Of a DNA stretch of 64,000 nucleotides, positions 1 through 9,701 are shown in pieces (positions within the stretch are counted from its first letter, which is position 1; every line of letters starts with the position of its first letter). The translations under genes and the position numbers were made by a program. The stretch lies in NCBI RefSeq assembly GCF_003719195.1, contig NZ_CP024996.1, positions 4,340,001-4,404,000 on the forward strand, read 5' to 3'. The DNA is from Herbaspirillum rubrisubalbicans. GTDB taxonomy: Bacteria > Pseudomonadota > Gammaproteobacteria > Burkholderiales > Burkholderiaceae_D. The notes under the pieces are model-generated. The model saw nothing but the letters and a program-made list of their open reading frames with translations. It had not been told where the DNA came from and did no database searches.

Positions 1-2856
1 GACATCTGGCTGGCGCCCAAGCAAGGCACCGACGCCGCCCTGGCTATGGCCATGGGCCACGTGGTGCTCAAGGAATTCCACCAGGCCCGGCCCTCGGCCT
101 ACTTCCGTTCCTACGTCAAGCAATACACCGACATGCCCATGCTGGTGCGGCTGGTACAGCGCGACGGCCACTACCTGCCGGATCACCTGCTGCGTGCCTC
201 GCAATTGCCGGACCAGCTTGAAGAAGCCAACAATGCCGACTGGAAGTCGCTGACCATCGATGCCAGCACCGGCCAGATCGTCGCCCCCAACGGCTCCATT
301 GGCTACCGCTGGGGCGAAGGCCAGGTCAATGACGGCGCCAAGGTCGGCCGCTGGAACCTGGAAAGCCGCGATGGCCATTCGGGCCGCGAGATCGACCCGC
401 TGCTCTCGCTGGTGGCGCAGCACGATGAAGTGGTCACGGTCGCCTTCAACTACTTCGGCGGCGACGATGCCCAGCCGCTGGCGCTGCGCCAAGTGCCGGT
501 GCGCCACGTGCGCCTGGCCGATGGCAGCACCGCGCTGGTGGCGACCGTGCATGACTTGATGATGGCCAACTACGGCGTCGACCAAGGCCTGGGCGGGGAG
601 ATTGCCCGCAGCTACGATGACGATGTGCCCTACACCCCGGCCTGGCAGGAAAAGCATACCGGCGTCAAACGCGAACTGGTGATTCAGGTGGCGCGCGAAT
701 TCGCCCAGAATGCCCACGACACCCAGGGCAAGAGCATGGTCATCGTCGGTGCGGCGCTGAACCACTGGTACCACAACGACATGATCTATCGCGGCATCAT
801 CAACCTGCTGATGATGTGCGGCTGCATCGGCAAGTCCGGTGGCGGTTGGGCGCATTACGTGGGACAGGAAAAGCTGCGTCCGCAGTTCGGCTGGGCACCG
901 CTGGCCTTCGCCACCGACTGGGTGCGCCCGCCGCGCCAGATGAATGGCACCAGCTTCTTCTATGCCCATACCAGCCAGTGGCGCCATGAAAAGCTGGGTA
1001 TCGATGAAATCGTCGCGCCCACGGCGGACAAGGACAAGCTGTCCTCCATGAGCATGATCGACATGAACGCCAAGTCCGAACGCATGGGCTGGCTGCCCTC
1101 GGCCCCGCAACTGGAAACCAATCCGCTGGACATCTGCGACAACGCCCGCGCCATGGGCCAGACGCCGCAGGATTACCTCAAGGAAGCGCTCAAGTCGGGC
1201 ACCGTCAACATGAGCTGCGACGACCCCGACAACCCGAAGAACTTCCCGCGCAACATGTTCGTCTGGCGCTCCAACATCCTGGGCAGTTCAGGCAAGGGAC
1301 ACGAGTATTTCCTGAAATATCTGCTGGGTACCCAGAACGCCCTGTTCGACAACCCCGACGAAGCCATCAAACCCAGTGAGGTCAAGTACCGCGAGCAAGC
1401 CGCCGAAGGCAAGCTGGACCTGCTGGTGACGCTGGACTTCCGCATGAGCACCACCTGCCTGTACGCCGACATCGTACTGCCCACCGCCACCTGGTATGAA
1501 AAGGATGACCTGAACACTTCCGACATGCATCCCTTCATCCATCCGTTGTCCGAAGCGGTGCAGCCGCTGTGGGAGAGCAAGACCGACTGGGAAATCTACA
1601 AGGGCATCGCCAAAAAATTCAGCGAGATCGGTGGTGACTATCTCGGCACCCGCAGCGACATCGTGCTGCAACCGCTGATGCACGACACTCCGGCCGAACT
1701 GGGCCAGCCCTTCGAACCCAAGGACTGGAAGAAGGGTGAATGCGACCTCATCCCTGGCAAGACCGCCCCCAACTTCGTGGTGGTGGAACGCAACTACAAG
1801 GATATCTACAAGAAATTCACCTCGATCGGTCCGCTGCTGGACAAGCTGGGCAACGGCGGCAAGGGCATCAACTGGCAGACCGGCCATGAAGTGGGCGAAC
1901 TGGCTGCCCTGAACAAGCGCGTCACCGAACCCGGCGTGAGCCAGGGCCGGCCGCGCCTAGACAGTGCGATCGATGCCTGCGAGATGATCCTTTCCTTCGC
2001 GCCGGAAACCAATGGTCACGTCGCCGTCAAGGCTTGGGAAGCGCTGGGCAAGATCACCGGGCGCGACCACACGCACCTGGCGGTCGGGCGCGAACACGAC
2101 AAGATCCGTTTCCGAGACGTACAGGCGCAGCCACGCAAGATCATCTCGGCGCCCACCTGGTCTGGCCTGGAATCGGAAGAAGTCAGCTACAACGCCGGCT
2201 ATACCAACGTGCATGAACTGATCCCCTGGCGCACCCTCACCGGCCGCCAGCAGTTCTACCAGGATCACCGCTGGATGCTGGATTTCGGCGAAGGCCTGTG
2301 CGTCTACAAGCCGGCCGTCGATACCAAGACGGTAGCGCCGATGCTCAACCGCCAGCCCAATGGCGAAAAGGAGATCGTGCTCAACTTCCTCACGCCGCAC
2401 CAGAAGTGGGGCATCCACTCCACCTATTCGGACAACCTGCGCATGTTGACCTTGAGTCGCGGCGGGCCGCACGTGTGGATCTCGGAAGACGATGCCAAAG
2501 CGGCCGGCCTGGTGGACAACGACTGGGTGGAAGTCTTCAACAGCAACGGCACGCTGACCGCGCGCGTGGTGGTGAGCCAGCGCATCCCGGGCGGCATGTG
2601 CCTGATGTATCACGCGCAGGAAAAGATCGTGAATACCCCCGGTGCGCAACTGAGCGGCAAGCGCGGCGGCATCCACAACTCGGTCACGCGGGCGGTGCTC
2701 AAACCCACCCACATGATCGGCGGCTATGCGCAACTGTCGTATGGCTTCAACTACTACGGCACGGTGGGCAGCAACCGCGATGAATTCATCGTATTGCGCA
2801 AGATGAACAAGGTGGACTGGCTGGATGGCCGCAAGCAAGAAAGGACTGCATCATGA
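1..2856 (+). CDS. narG: respiratory nitrate reductase alpha subunit NarG (5' truncated by window edge)
   Basis: The reading frame is open from the first base, so the N-terminal part (Fe-S ligand region and early molybdopterin domain) lies outside the window. The 951 residues present are the C-terminal three quarters of a roughly 1240-residue family. NarG is the molybdenum bis-MGD catalytic subunit that reduces nitrate to nitrite on the cytoplasmic face of the inner membrane, in complex with NarH and NarI. Typical stretches seen include CGCIGKSGGGWAHYVGQEK, MSTTCLYADIVLPTATWYEK and the C-terminal LTPHQKWGIHSTYSDNLRML dinucleotide-binding region. The stop overlaps the narH start by four bases (ATGA), which indicates translational coupling. 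Identity is secure; the true start is not visible. Confidence 0.97.
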   Translation, partial: DIWLAPKQGTDAALAMAMGHVVLKEFHQARPSAYFRSYVKQYTDMPMLVRLVQRDGHYLPDHLLRASQLPDQLEEANNADWKSLTIDASTGQIVAPNGSIGYRWGEGQVNDGAKVGRWNLESRDGHSGREIDPLLSLVAQHDEVVTVAFNYFGGDDAQPLALRQVPVRHVRLADGSTALVATVHDLMMANYGVDQGLGGEIARSYDDDVPYTPAWQEKHTGVKRELVIQVAREFAQNAHDTQGKSMVIVGAALNHWYHNDMIYRGIINLLMMCGCIGKSGGGWAHYVGQEKLRPQFGWAPLAFATDWVRPPRQMNGTSFFYAHTSQWRHEKLGIDEIVAPTADKDKLSSMSMIDMNAKSERMGWLPSAPQLETNPLDICDNARAMGQTPQDYLKEALKSGTVNMSCDDPDNPKNFPRNMFVWRSNILGSSGKGHEYFLKYLLGTQNALFDNPDEAIKPSEVKYREQAAEGKLDLLVTLDFRMSTTCLYADIVLPTATWYEKDDLNTSDMHPFIHPLSEAVQPLWESKTDWEIYKGIAKKFSEIGGDYLGTRSDIVLQPLMHDTPAELGQPFEPKDWKKGECDLIPGKTAPNFVVVERNYKDIYKKFTSIGPLLDKLGNGGKGINWQTGHEVGELAALNKRVTEPGVSQGRPRLDSAIDACEMILSFAPETNGHVAVKAWEALGKITGRDHTHLAVGREHDKIRFRDVQAQPRKIISAPTWSGLESEEVSYNAGYTNVHELIPWRTLTGRQQFYQDHRWMLDFGEGLCVYKPAVDTKTVAPMLNRQPNGEKEIVLNFLTPHQKWGIHSTYSDNLRMLTLSRGGPHVWISEDDAKAAGLVDNDWVEVFNSNGTLTARVVVSQRIPGGMCLMYHAQEKIVNTPGAQLSGKRGGIHNSVTRAVLKPTHMIGGYAQLSYGFNYYGTVGSNRDEFIVLRKMNKVDWLDGRKQERTAS

Positions 2857-4406
2857 GAATTCGCGCACAAGTGGGCATGGTGCTCAACCTGGACAAGTGC
2901 ATCGGTTGCCACACCTGCTCGGTGACCTGCAAGAACGTCTGGACCAGCCGCGATGGCGTGGAATACGCCTGGTTCAACAATGTCGAGACCAAGCCTGGCA
3001 TCGGTTATCCAAAGCAATGGGAAAACCAGAAGAAGTGGAACGGCGGCTGGCTGCGCAATGCCAGCGGCAAGCTGGAACCGAAACAGGGTGGCCGCGTGCG
3101 CATCCTGGCCAATCTGTTCGCCAACCCCAACCTGCCGGCCATCGACGATTACTACGAACCCTTCACCTACGACTACGAGCACCTGCAAAAGGCCCCGCTA
3201 ATGGCCACCCCGCCGACGGCGCGGCCGGTGTCGGTACTGACCGGCAAGAAGATGGACAAGATCACCTGGGGCCCCAACTGGGAAGACGACCTCGGTGGCG
3301 AATTCAGCGCGCGCAGCAAGGATGCCCTCTTCGAAGGGGTGCAGAAGGAAATGCACAGCACCTTCGAATCGACCTTCATGATGTATCTGCCGCGCCTGTG
3401 CGAACACTGCCTGAATCCGGCCTGCGTGGCCTCCTGCCCCTCGGGTTCGATCTACAAGCGCGAGGATGACGGCATCGTGCTGGTGGACCAGGACAAGTGC
3501 CGTGGGTGGCGTATGTGCATCTCCGGCTGCCCCTACAAGAAGATTTATTACAACTGGAGCTCCGGCAAGGCCGAGAAATGCACCTTCTGCTATCCACGCA
3601 TCGAAGCCGGCCAACCTACCGTGTGCTCAGAAACCTGCGTGGGCCGTATCCGCTACCTCGGCGTGCTGCTCTACGACGCCGACAAGATCGAAGCCGCCGC
3701 CTCGGTGGCCGATGAGCAGAACCTGTACCAGGCGCAACTGGACTGCTTCCTCGATCCGCACGACCCGGCCGTGATCGCCGAGGCGCGGCGCCAGGGCATT
3801 GCCGAGAGCTGGCTGGAGTCGGCCCGCAGATCGCCGGTGTACAAGATGGCGCTGCAATGGAAGATCGCCTTCCCGCTGCACCCGGAATACCGCACCCTGC
3901 CGATGGTCTGGTACGTACCGCCGCTGTCACCCATCCAGAAGGCCGCCGAGGCCGGTCACATGGGCATGACCGGCATCATTCCCGATGTGAAGTCGCTGCG
4001 CATTCCGGTGCGCTACCTGGCCAACCTGCTGACCGCCGGCAAGGAGGCGCCGATCCTGAGCGCGCTCGAACGCCTGCTGGCCATGCGCGCCTACAAGCGT
4101 GCCGAGACCGTGCACGGCCAGAAAGATGAGGCCGTGCTGCAACAGGTCGGCTTGACCCCGGCCGAGGTCGAGGACATGTACCAGACCCTGGCCATCGCCA
4201 ACTATGAAGACCGCTTCGTGGTGCCGTCCTCGCACAAGGAAATGGTGGAAGACAGCTTCAACGACAAGGGCAGTTGCGGCTTCACCTTCGGCAATGGCTG
4301 CTCGGGCGGGGTCTCGGACGGCAGCCTGTTCGGCAAGAAACCGCAAGGCAGCGTGATCTTCGTGGATATGCCCAAGTCGCGCAAGAAGACCGCCCTCACC
4401 GAATGA
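2853..4406 (+). CDS. narH: respiratory nitrate reductase beta subunit NarH
   Basis: This 517-residue iron-sulfur subunit passes electrons from the NarI hemes to NarG. Four cysteine groups are visible: CIGCHTCSVTC near the N-terminus, LCEHCLNPACVASCPSG in the middle, then CRGWRMCISGCPYKK and CTFCYPRIEAGQPTVCSETC. The tryptophan in CRGWRMC replaces a cysteine, as is known for the cluster-ligand set of NarH that binds a 3Fe-4S centre. Length and order match the family. The start overlaps the narG stop, and the gene is followed 14 bases later by narJ. Nothing is unusual about it. Confidence 0.98.
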   Translation: MRIRAQVGMVLNLDKCIGCHTCSVTCKNVWTSRDGVEYAWFNNVETKPGIGYPKQWENQKKWNGGWLRNASGKLEPKQGGRVRILANLFANPNLPAIDDYYEPFTYDYEHLQKAPLMATPPTARPVSVLTGKKMDKITWGPNWEDDLGGEFSARSKDALFEGVQKEMHSTFESTFMMYLPRLCEHCLNPACVASCPSGSIYKREDDGIVLVDQDKCRGWRMCISGCPYKKIYYNWSSGKAEKCTFCYPRIEAGQPTVCSETCVGRIRYLGVLLYDADKIEAAASVADEQNLYQAQLDCFLDPHDPAVIAEARRQGIAESWLESARRSPVYKMALQWKIAFPLHPEYRTLPMVWYVPPLSPIQKAAEAGHMGMTGIIPDVKSLRIPVRYLANLLTAGKEAPILSALERLLAMRAYKRAETVHGQKDEAVLQQVGLTPAEVEDMYQTLAIANYEDRFVVPSSHKEMVEDSFNDKGSCGFTFGNGCSGGVSDGSLFGKKPQGSVIFVDMPKSRKKTALTE

Positions 4407-4420
4407 ACGGAGACCACACC

Positions 4421-5116
4421 ATGTCCAAGCAACTTCACCCGGCTGCCGAGACCGCCAAGCTGTATCGCATCCTCTCGGCGCTGATGAGCTATCCGCAAGC
4501 GGACCTGATTGCGGCCCTGCCCGAGATCGGCTTGGCAGTGCAAGCCGAACCGACCCACCGGAGCGCCTTGCAGCCGCTGCTGGATCATCTGGCCGGTACG
4601 CCCCTGATCGACTTGCAGGAAGCTTATGTCGATACCTTCGACCGTAGCCATGCGCTCTCGCTGCATCTGTTCGAGCACATCCATGGCGAAAGCCGCGACC
4701 GTGGCCAGGCCATGGTCGATCTGCTGGAGGAATATCGCGCCCATGGCATGGAACCGGCCGCGAACGAACTGCCCGATTACGTGCCGCTGTTCCTGGAATT
4801 CCTGAGCCTGCTGGAACCGGCCGCGGCCGAGAAACTGCTGGGCGAAGCCATTCACGTGCTGGCCGCCATCGGCCTGCGCTTGCAGAAGCGGGAGCACCCC
4901 TACTCCAGCCTGTTCCTGCTGCTGACCACCCTGACCGAGGTCGAACCCCGCGAACAGGACGAACCACCGGTGCGCGACATGGATGAAGCCATGGAAGTCT
5001 TCGGCCCTGGTGCCGATGGCGTGGAACCACTGCTCAAACCGGCCATGGGCGGGGTGCAGCCGCTGCATTTCCATCCCCGGCCAGCGGCCAGACCGGCCAG
5101 CCAGAGCAGTCATTGA
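4421..5116 (+). CDS. narJ: nitrate reductase molybdenum cofactor assembly chaperone NarJ
   Basis: This 231-residue TorD/NarJ-family chaperone keeps apo-NarGH competent for molybdenum cofactor insertion and membrane anchoring; it is not part of the final enzyme. Recognisable family features are KLYRILSALMSYPQ at the N-terminus, the AYVDTFDRSHALSLHLFEH segment with the conserved D-R-S-LHLFEH pattern, and ELPDYVPLFLEFLS. The ATG at 4421 was chosen because a GGAG motif lies eight bases upstream. An in-frame ATG at 4403 that overlaps the narH stop would add six residues and cannot be excluded. Its position between narH and narI is the usual operon order. Confidence 0.96.
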   Translation: MSKQLHPAAETAKLYRILSALMSYPQADLIAALPEIGLAVQAEPTHRSALQPLLDHLAGTPLIDLQEAYVDTFDRSHALSLHLFEHIHGESRDRGQAMVDLLEEYRAHGMEPAANELPDYVPLFLEFLSLLEPAAAEKLLGEAIHVLAAIGLRLQKREHPYSSLFLLLTTLTEVEPREQDEPPVRDMDEAMEVFGPGADGVEPLLKPAMGGVQPLHFHPRPAARPASQSSH

Positions 5117-5153
5117 GCCCAGTCCATCCAATCGCCTGAATCGGGAGATCATC

Positions 5154-5837
5154 ATGAATTACCTGCATCAATTCCTCTACGGAATCTATCCCTACATCGC
5201 GCTGGTCGTGTTCCTGCTGGGCAGCCTGGTGCGCTTCGAGCGCGAGCAGTACACCTGGAAGAGCGACTCTTCGCAACTGCTGCACGCCGGTCGTCTGCGG
5301 CTGGGCAATCTCCTGTTCCATGTGGGCGTACTGGGACTGTTCTTCGGTCACTTGGTGGGCTTGCTCACCCCGGTGGCGGTGTGGGATGCCATTGGTGTCA
5401 CGCACAGCTTCAAGCAAGCGGTAGCCATGCTCGCCGGCGGCGTGTTCGGCACGCTCTGCCTGCTGGGCTTGCTGATCCTGATCCACCGCCGCTGGACCGA
5501 TGCGCGCATCGCCGCCGTCACCCGTCCGTCCGACAAGCTCCTGCTGCTGTGGCTGCTGGTCACGCTGGGGCTGGGCTTGTCCACCATCGCCGAATCGGCC
5601 CAGCATCGCGATGGTCACATGATGGTGCTGCTGATGACCTGGGCCCAGCACATCATCACCCTGCGCGGCGATGCGGCCAGCTTCATCGAGGCAGCACCGC
5701 TGCTGTTCAAGCTACACCTCTTCATGGGACTCACGCTCTTCGTGATCTTCCCCTTCACGCGGCTGGTGCACGTTTGGAGCGGCTTTGCTTCGGTCACCTA
5801 TCTGGGCCGCGCCTGGCAACTGGTGCGTCCGCGCTGA
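5154..5837 (+). CDS. narI: respiratory nitrate reductase gamma subunit NarI, cytochrome b
   Basis: This 227-residue membrane subunit oxidises quinol and holds two b-type hemes that feed NarH. About five hydrophobic segments are visible. Histidines at 56, 66, 188 and 206 correspond to the heme ligands known in E. coli NarI (56, 66, 187, 205). The segment LLFHVGVLGLFFGHLVGL holds the first pair and LHLFMGLTLFVIFPFTRLVH the second. The ATG at 5154 lies after a GGGAG motif at 5143-5147. The gap to narJ is 37 bases. With narG, narH and narJ it forms a complete membrane-bound nitrate reductase set. Confidence 0.97.
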   Translation: MNYLHQFLYGIYPYIALVVFLLGSLVRFEREQYTWKSDSSQLLHAGRLRLGNLLFHVGVLGLFFGHLVGLLTPVAVWDAIGVTHSFKQAVAMLAGGVFGTLCLLGLLILIHRRWTDARIAAVTRPSDKLLLLWLLVTLGLGLSTIAESAQHRDGHMMVLLMTWAQHIITLRGDAASFIEAAPLLFKLHLFMGLTLFVIFPFTRLVHVWSGFASVTYLGRAWQLVRPR

Positions 5838-5852
5838 ACCAGGAGAATCACC

Positions 5853-6599
5853 ATGCCCGTAATCGTCAACGAATACGAACTGAGCGACGCCGAGATGGCG
5901 CAGGAACTCGCTGCCCGCGCCGAAGAAGAAGCTGATCTGCACGCGGCCATGACCACGCTGGTGCTGCGCCGGCTGTTGCTGGAACAGGCACAGCAACTGG
6001 GCCTGGAACAAGACGACGAAGACGCCCGCATCGAAGCCCTGCTGCAACGCGAAGTCCATGCACCGCTGCCGGACGAGGAAGAATGCCGACGCCACTACCA
6101 GGCCGCGCCGGACCGCTTCCGTGTGGGCGCACTGGCTGAGGTCAGCCATATCCTGTTCCAGGTCACCGAAGGAGTGGACCTGGCGGCATTGCGCCTACAC
6201 GCCGAATCGGTCTTGGCCGAATCGCTGGCGCAACCGCAGCGCTTCGCGGAATTGGCTGTGATCAACTCCAACTGTCCCTCCGGCGCCCAGGGCGGCAGCC
6301 TGGGGCAGATCACGCGCGGCGCCTGCGTGCCTGAATTCGAGAAGGCCGTCTTCGCTGCCCAGGCCGGCGCCATCCTCCCGCGTCTGGTGGAAAGCCGCTT
6401 CGGCCTGCACATCGTCCAGCTTGGCCGCAAATTCGACGGCCAGGCTCTGCCCTTCGAGGCCGTGCGCGAGAACATCGCCCAGGCCCTGCAACGCGCCAGC
6501 TTCGACCGCGCCGTGCGTCAGTACCTGCAATTACTGGTCGGCCGCGCCCGCATCTCCGGCATCGACCTGCCGGGCACCGGTACGCCGCTGGTGCAATGA
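5853..6599 (+). CDS. parvulin-type peptidyl-prolyl cis-trans isomerase of the nar operon
   Basis: The 248-residue product has an N-terminal alpha-helical region of about 120 residues rich in Glu, Ala and Leu, then a parvulin (PpiC/rotamase) domain at about 125-215. The isomerase domain shows SHILFQV, FAELAVINSNCPSGAQGGSLG and ESRFGLHIVQL, which are diagnostic for the family. No signal peptide is present, so it is likely cytoplasmic, unlike SurA or PrsA. It starts 15 bases after narI behind an AGGAG site, so it is almost certainly cotranscribed. A NifM-like role in maturing nitrate reductase is an inference from position. PpiC genes at this position are known from nar operons of other proteobacteria. 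Confidence 0.9.
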   Translation: MPVIVNEYELSDAEMAQELAARAEEEADLHAAMTTLVLRRLLLEQAQQLGLEQDDEDARIEALLQREVHAPLPDEEECRRHYQAAPDRFRVGALAEVSHILFQVTEGVDLAALRLHAESVLAESLAQPQRFAELAVINSNCPSGAQGGSLGQITRGACVPEFEKAVFAAQAGAILPRLVESRFGLHIVQLGRKFDGQALPFEAVRENIAQALQRASFDRAVRQYLQLLVGRARISGIDLPGTGTPLVQ

Positions 6600-6615
6600 C
6601 ACTGACTGAATCATC

Positions 6616-7623
6616 ATGTCCTTCCCCCCTTTACCTACCGACCGGCCGGCGCTGCAAGACCGCTTCGGCCGCCGCATCAGCTATGTCCGGCTGTCGGTCA
6701 CCGATCGCTGTGACCTGCGCTGCAGCTACTGTATGCCCAAGGGTTTTAACGGCTTCGAGGAGCCGGCCAATTGGCTCAGTTTCGATGAGATCAGCCGCGT
6801 CATCGGCGCCTTCGCCCGGCCGGGCGTGGGCCGGGTACGGCTGACCGGGGGCGAGCCGCTGTTGCGACGCCACTTGCCGATGCTGGCAGCGCAACTGTCG
6901 GCACTGCCAGGGGTGGAGGAATTATCCCTGTCCACCAATGCCACGCAGATGCACAAGCACGCCCAGGACTTGCGCGCGGCGGGCGTGACGCGCATCAACG
7001 TCAGCCTGGATAGCCTGGAGCGCGCCTGCGTCACCCGCATCACCGGGCGCGACAGCCTGGGGAACGTCATGGCCGGATTGGCTGCAGCCAAGGCGGCGGG
7101 CTTTGCACCCATCAAGGTCAACATGGTGGTACTGCGCGGCGTCAATGAAGCAGAAATCCCGCGCATGGCCGAGTTCTGCTTCGAACAAGGGTTCATCCTG
7201 CGCCTGATCGAGGCCATGCCCATGGGCCAGACCGGGCGCCACAGCGGCACCGTCGATATCGGCCCGATCCGCGAGCAACTGGTGGCGCGCTTCGGCCTGC
7301 AACCGCTGGCCGCCGAACTGGGCGGCGGGCCGGCGCGCTACTGGCAGCGCGCCGATGGTGACGGGGCCATCGGATTCATCTCGCCCATCAGCCAGCATTT
7401 CTGCGCCACTTGCAACCGCGTGCGCGTGTCGGTGGATGGCACGCTCTACCTCTGCCTGGGCCAGGAGGCGCGCGTCGAGCTGCGTCCCCTGCTGCGTGCC
7501 GGGATCGATGATGCGGGCCTGGAAGAGGCCATCCGCCTGGCCATCGAACTGAAACCGGAACGCCATGAATTCCAGGAACAGCCGCACAAGATCATTCGTT
7601 TCATGTCCCAGACCGGGGGCTGA
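6616..7623 (+). CDS. moaA: GTP 3',8-cyclase MoaA
   Basis: This 335-residue radical SAM enzyme makes the cyclic GTP intermediate that MoaC converts to cyclic pyranopterin, the first step of molybdenum cofactor synthesis. The N-terminal cluster motif CDLRCSYC (CxxxCxxC) and the GGEPL SAM-binding motif are present. The C-terminal 4Fe-4S site is seen as CATCNRVRVSVDGTLYLC. The protein ends in Gly-Gly, as is typical for active MoaA. It follows the isomerase by 16 bases and supplies the cofactor that NarG needs, so a copy dedicated to nitrate respiration is plausible. No clear Shine-Dalgarno sequence was seen; translation may be coupled. Confidence 0.97.
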   Translation: MSFPPLPTDRPALQDRFGRRISYVRLSVTDRCDLRCSYCMPKGFNGFEEPANWLSFDEISRVIGAFARPGVGRVRLTGGEPLLRRHLPMLAAQLSALPGVEELSLSTNATQMHKHAQDLRAAGVTRINVSLDSLERACVTRITGRDSLGNVMAGLAAAKAAGFAPIKVNMVVLRGVNEAEIPRMAEFCFEQGFILRLIEAMPMGQTGRHSGTVDIGPIREQLVARFGLQPLAAELGGGPARYWQRADGDGAIGFISPISQHFCATCNRVRVSVDGTLYLCLGQEARVELRPLLRAGIDDAGLEEAIRLAIELKPERHEFQEQPHKIIRFMSQTGG

Positions 7624-7731
7624 AGCGCAGGAGCAAGACCGCACAAAAAGTGCAGGAAAATTGACTTGCCCCCCGTGATTTTCACCCCGCGAAGGCATAG
7701 ACTGCCTGCTCGCCCGCCGCCCGGAACCGCC

Positions 7732-9666
7732 ATGCCCTCTCCTGCCGCCCCGCTGCTACCCTTGCCGCCCCACAAGCGGCTGACCTTCCGCATCCTGCTG
7801 ATGACCCTGGTCGGCCTGGGCCTGACCATGACGGCCATCGGCTATACCCTGCTACTGTCCTGGCAACTGGAAGGCGGCGGTACCGTCATCAACGAAGCCG
7901 GCAGCCTGCGGATGCGCTCCTACCAACTGGGACTGGCGCTGGAACACCAACAGGCGCGTGACACTGTGCAGCACGATATCGAGCGCTTCAGCCAGATCCT
8001 GGCGATGTTGCAGACCGGGCAAACCGGACAGCCCAGCTTCGTGCCATCACGCGGCCCCATCCATGAGCAATTGCTGCAGGTACAAGGCCAGTGGCAACAA
8101 CGTATGCAAGTCCACGCCAGGGATGTGTTGCAGGCGGACGATGCTCAGCAACGCCAGCAGGCGCTGGCGCAATACCTGCAGGAGCTGCCCGATTTCGTGG
8201 GCGAGATCAATCTGCTGGTGGCCCTAGTGGAAGCCGACCTGGCCGGCAAGACCACCTGGCTGCGGCTGTGCCAGACGGCGCTGATCTTCCTGGCGCTGGC
8301 CGCCAGCATCGCCGTGCTGTACCTGCTCTACCTGTGGATCGTCGGCCCCGTGCGGCGCTTGCAGGTGGGTATTGCACGCATGTCGCAAAACGACCTGGAC
8401 GTGCGGCTGGCCATCGACAGCGAAGATGAGTTCGGTCAACTGGCGCGCGGCTTCAACCAGATGGCCGATCACGTGCAGGGGGTACACCGCACGCTGGAAG
8501 AACGGGTGGCGGACAAAACCGCACGCCTGCGCGAGCAGAATGAAGAAGTCGGCACGCTCTATGAAATCACCGACTTCCTCTCCGGGGCGCATGCCATCGA
8601 GGCCCTGTGCAGCGGCTTCCTGCGCCGCATCATGCAACGCATCCAGGCCGATGGCGGCACGGTGCGCATCCTCGATGAACGCGGCAACCTGTATATCGCG
8701 GTGCATGAGGGCATTTCCGAACGCATCATCGATGAAGAACGTTGCCTCAAGGTCGGCGATTGCCTGTGCGGGACCGCGACCTCGCAGGGCATCATCCTGG
8801 TGCGCGACTTCCGCGAACTGGACCAGCAGCGCCGCTATCGCTGCCAGGAAGAAGGCGCGGTATCGCTGGGCATCTTCCAGATCCAGGTGCGCGAACAGGT
8901 CATCGGCAGCTTTTCGCTGCATTTCTCGCGCGAACGCCATATCAGCGAAGAAGAACGCCGGCTGTTGGAAACCCTGGGCCGGCACCTGGGCTCGGCCATC
9001 GAAAACCAGCGCCTGATTGCGCGCGAAAAGGAATTCGCGGTTTCCCACGAGCGCAACCTGATGGCCCAAGGCCTGCACGACAGCATTGCCCAGGGCTTGA
9101 ACTTCCTGAACCTGCAGGTGCAGATGCTGGAAGATTCGCTGGCCCGCGAAGACTTGGCCGAGATCCGCGACATCGCGCCCCTGCTGCGCGCCGGCGTGCA
9201 GGAAAACTATGAAGACGTGCGCGAGCTACTGTTGAACTTCCGCAGCCGCCTGCAGGACAGCGATCTGGAATCCGAGATGCGCAAAGCGGTCGAGAAACTG
9301 CAACGCCAGAGCGGCTTGCAGGGCGACATCGAGATTACCGGCGACGGCCCGCCGCTGGCGCCGGAGCAACAATTGCAGGTGCTGTTCATCCTGCAGGAAG
9401 CCCTGTCCAACATCCGCAAGCACGCCCAGGCCAGCCGGGTCAGGATCGAGGTCGACAATGGCCGCGACTTCTGCCTCACGGTCAGCGACGATGGCCACGG
9501 CTTCCAGCTCGACCAGGCGCGCGCAAAAGGTAGCGAACACGTGGGCTTGCGCATCATGCAGGAGCGCGCCGAACGGCTGGGCGCGCATCTGGACATCGCC
9601 AGCCAGCCCGGCGCCGGCACCCGCATCACCGTCAGGCTGATGCGTGAGGAACGCCTGGTAGCCTGA
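7732..9666 (+). CDS. narX: nitrate/nitrite sensor histidine kinase NarX
   Basis: This 644-residue membrane kinase senses periplasmic nitrate and nitrite and phosphorylates NarL. The order is: transmembrane helix at about 20-42, periplasmic sensor with the P-box motif INEAGSLRMRSYQL at its start, second helix at about 182-203, HAMP domain, a central cysteine-containing GAF-like region (CLKVGDCLCG), a HisKA_3 dimerisation box with the phospho-accepting His in QGLHDSIAQGLNFLNLQ, and HATPase_c with EALSNIRKHA and SDDGHGF. The ATG at 7732 is preferred; a TTG at 7666 is in frame but would add 22 poorly matching residues. The 36-bp gap to narL supports cotranscription. Confidence 0.95.
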   Translation: MPSPAAPLLPLPPHKRLTFRILLMTLVGLGLTMTAIGYTLLLSWQLEGGGTVINEAGSLRMRSYQLGLALEHQQARDTVQHDIERFSQILAMLQTGQTGQPSFVPSRGPIHEQLLQVQGQWQQRMQVHARDVLQADDAQQRQQALAQYLQELPDFVGEINLLVALVEADLAGKTTWLRLCQTALIFLALAASIAVLYLLYLWIVGPVRRLQVGIARMSQNDLDVRLAIDSEDEFGQLARGFNQMADHVQGVHRTLEERVADKTARLREQNEEVGTLYEITDFLSGAHAIEALCSGFLRRIMQRIQADGGTVRILDERGNLYIAVHEGISERIIDEERCLKVGDCLCGTATSQGIILVRDFRELDQQRRYRCQEEGAVSLGIFQIQVREQVIGSFSLHFSRERHISEEERRLLETLGRHLGSAIENQRLIAREKEFAVSHERNLMAQGLHDSIAQGLNFLNLQVQMLEDSLAREDLAEIRDIAPLLRAGVQENYEDVRELLLNFRSRLQDSDLESEMRKAVEKLQRQSGLQGDIEITGDGPPLAPEQQLQVLFILQEALSNIRKHAQASRVRIEVDNGRDFCLTVSDDGHGFQLDQARAKGSEHVGLRIMQERAERLGAHLDIASQPGAGTRITVRLMREERLVA

Positions 9667-9701
9667 GCGCAGTATCGAATTTTCAATGGAGCAGTCGCCG
9701 C

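Noticed and set aside
7661..7700. TTGACT - CATAGA as a sigma-70 promoter, or an FNR site, for narX
   Set aside because: The spacing of about 28 bases between the elements is too long, and no TTGAT-N4-ATCAA match is present.
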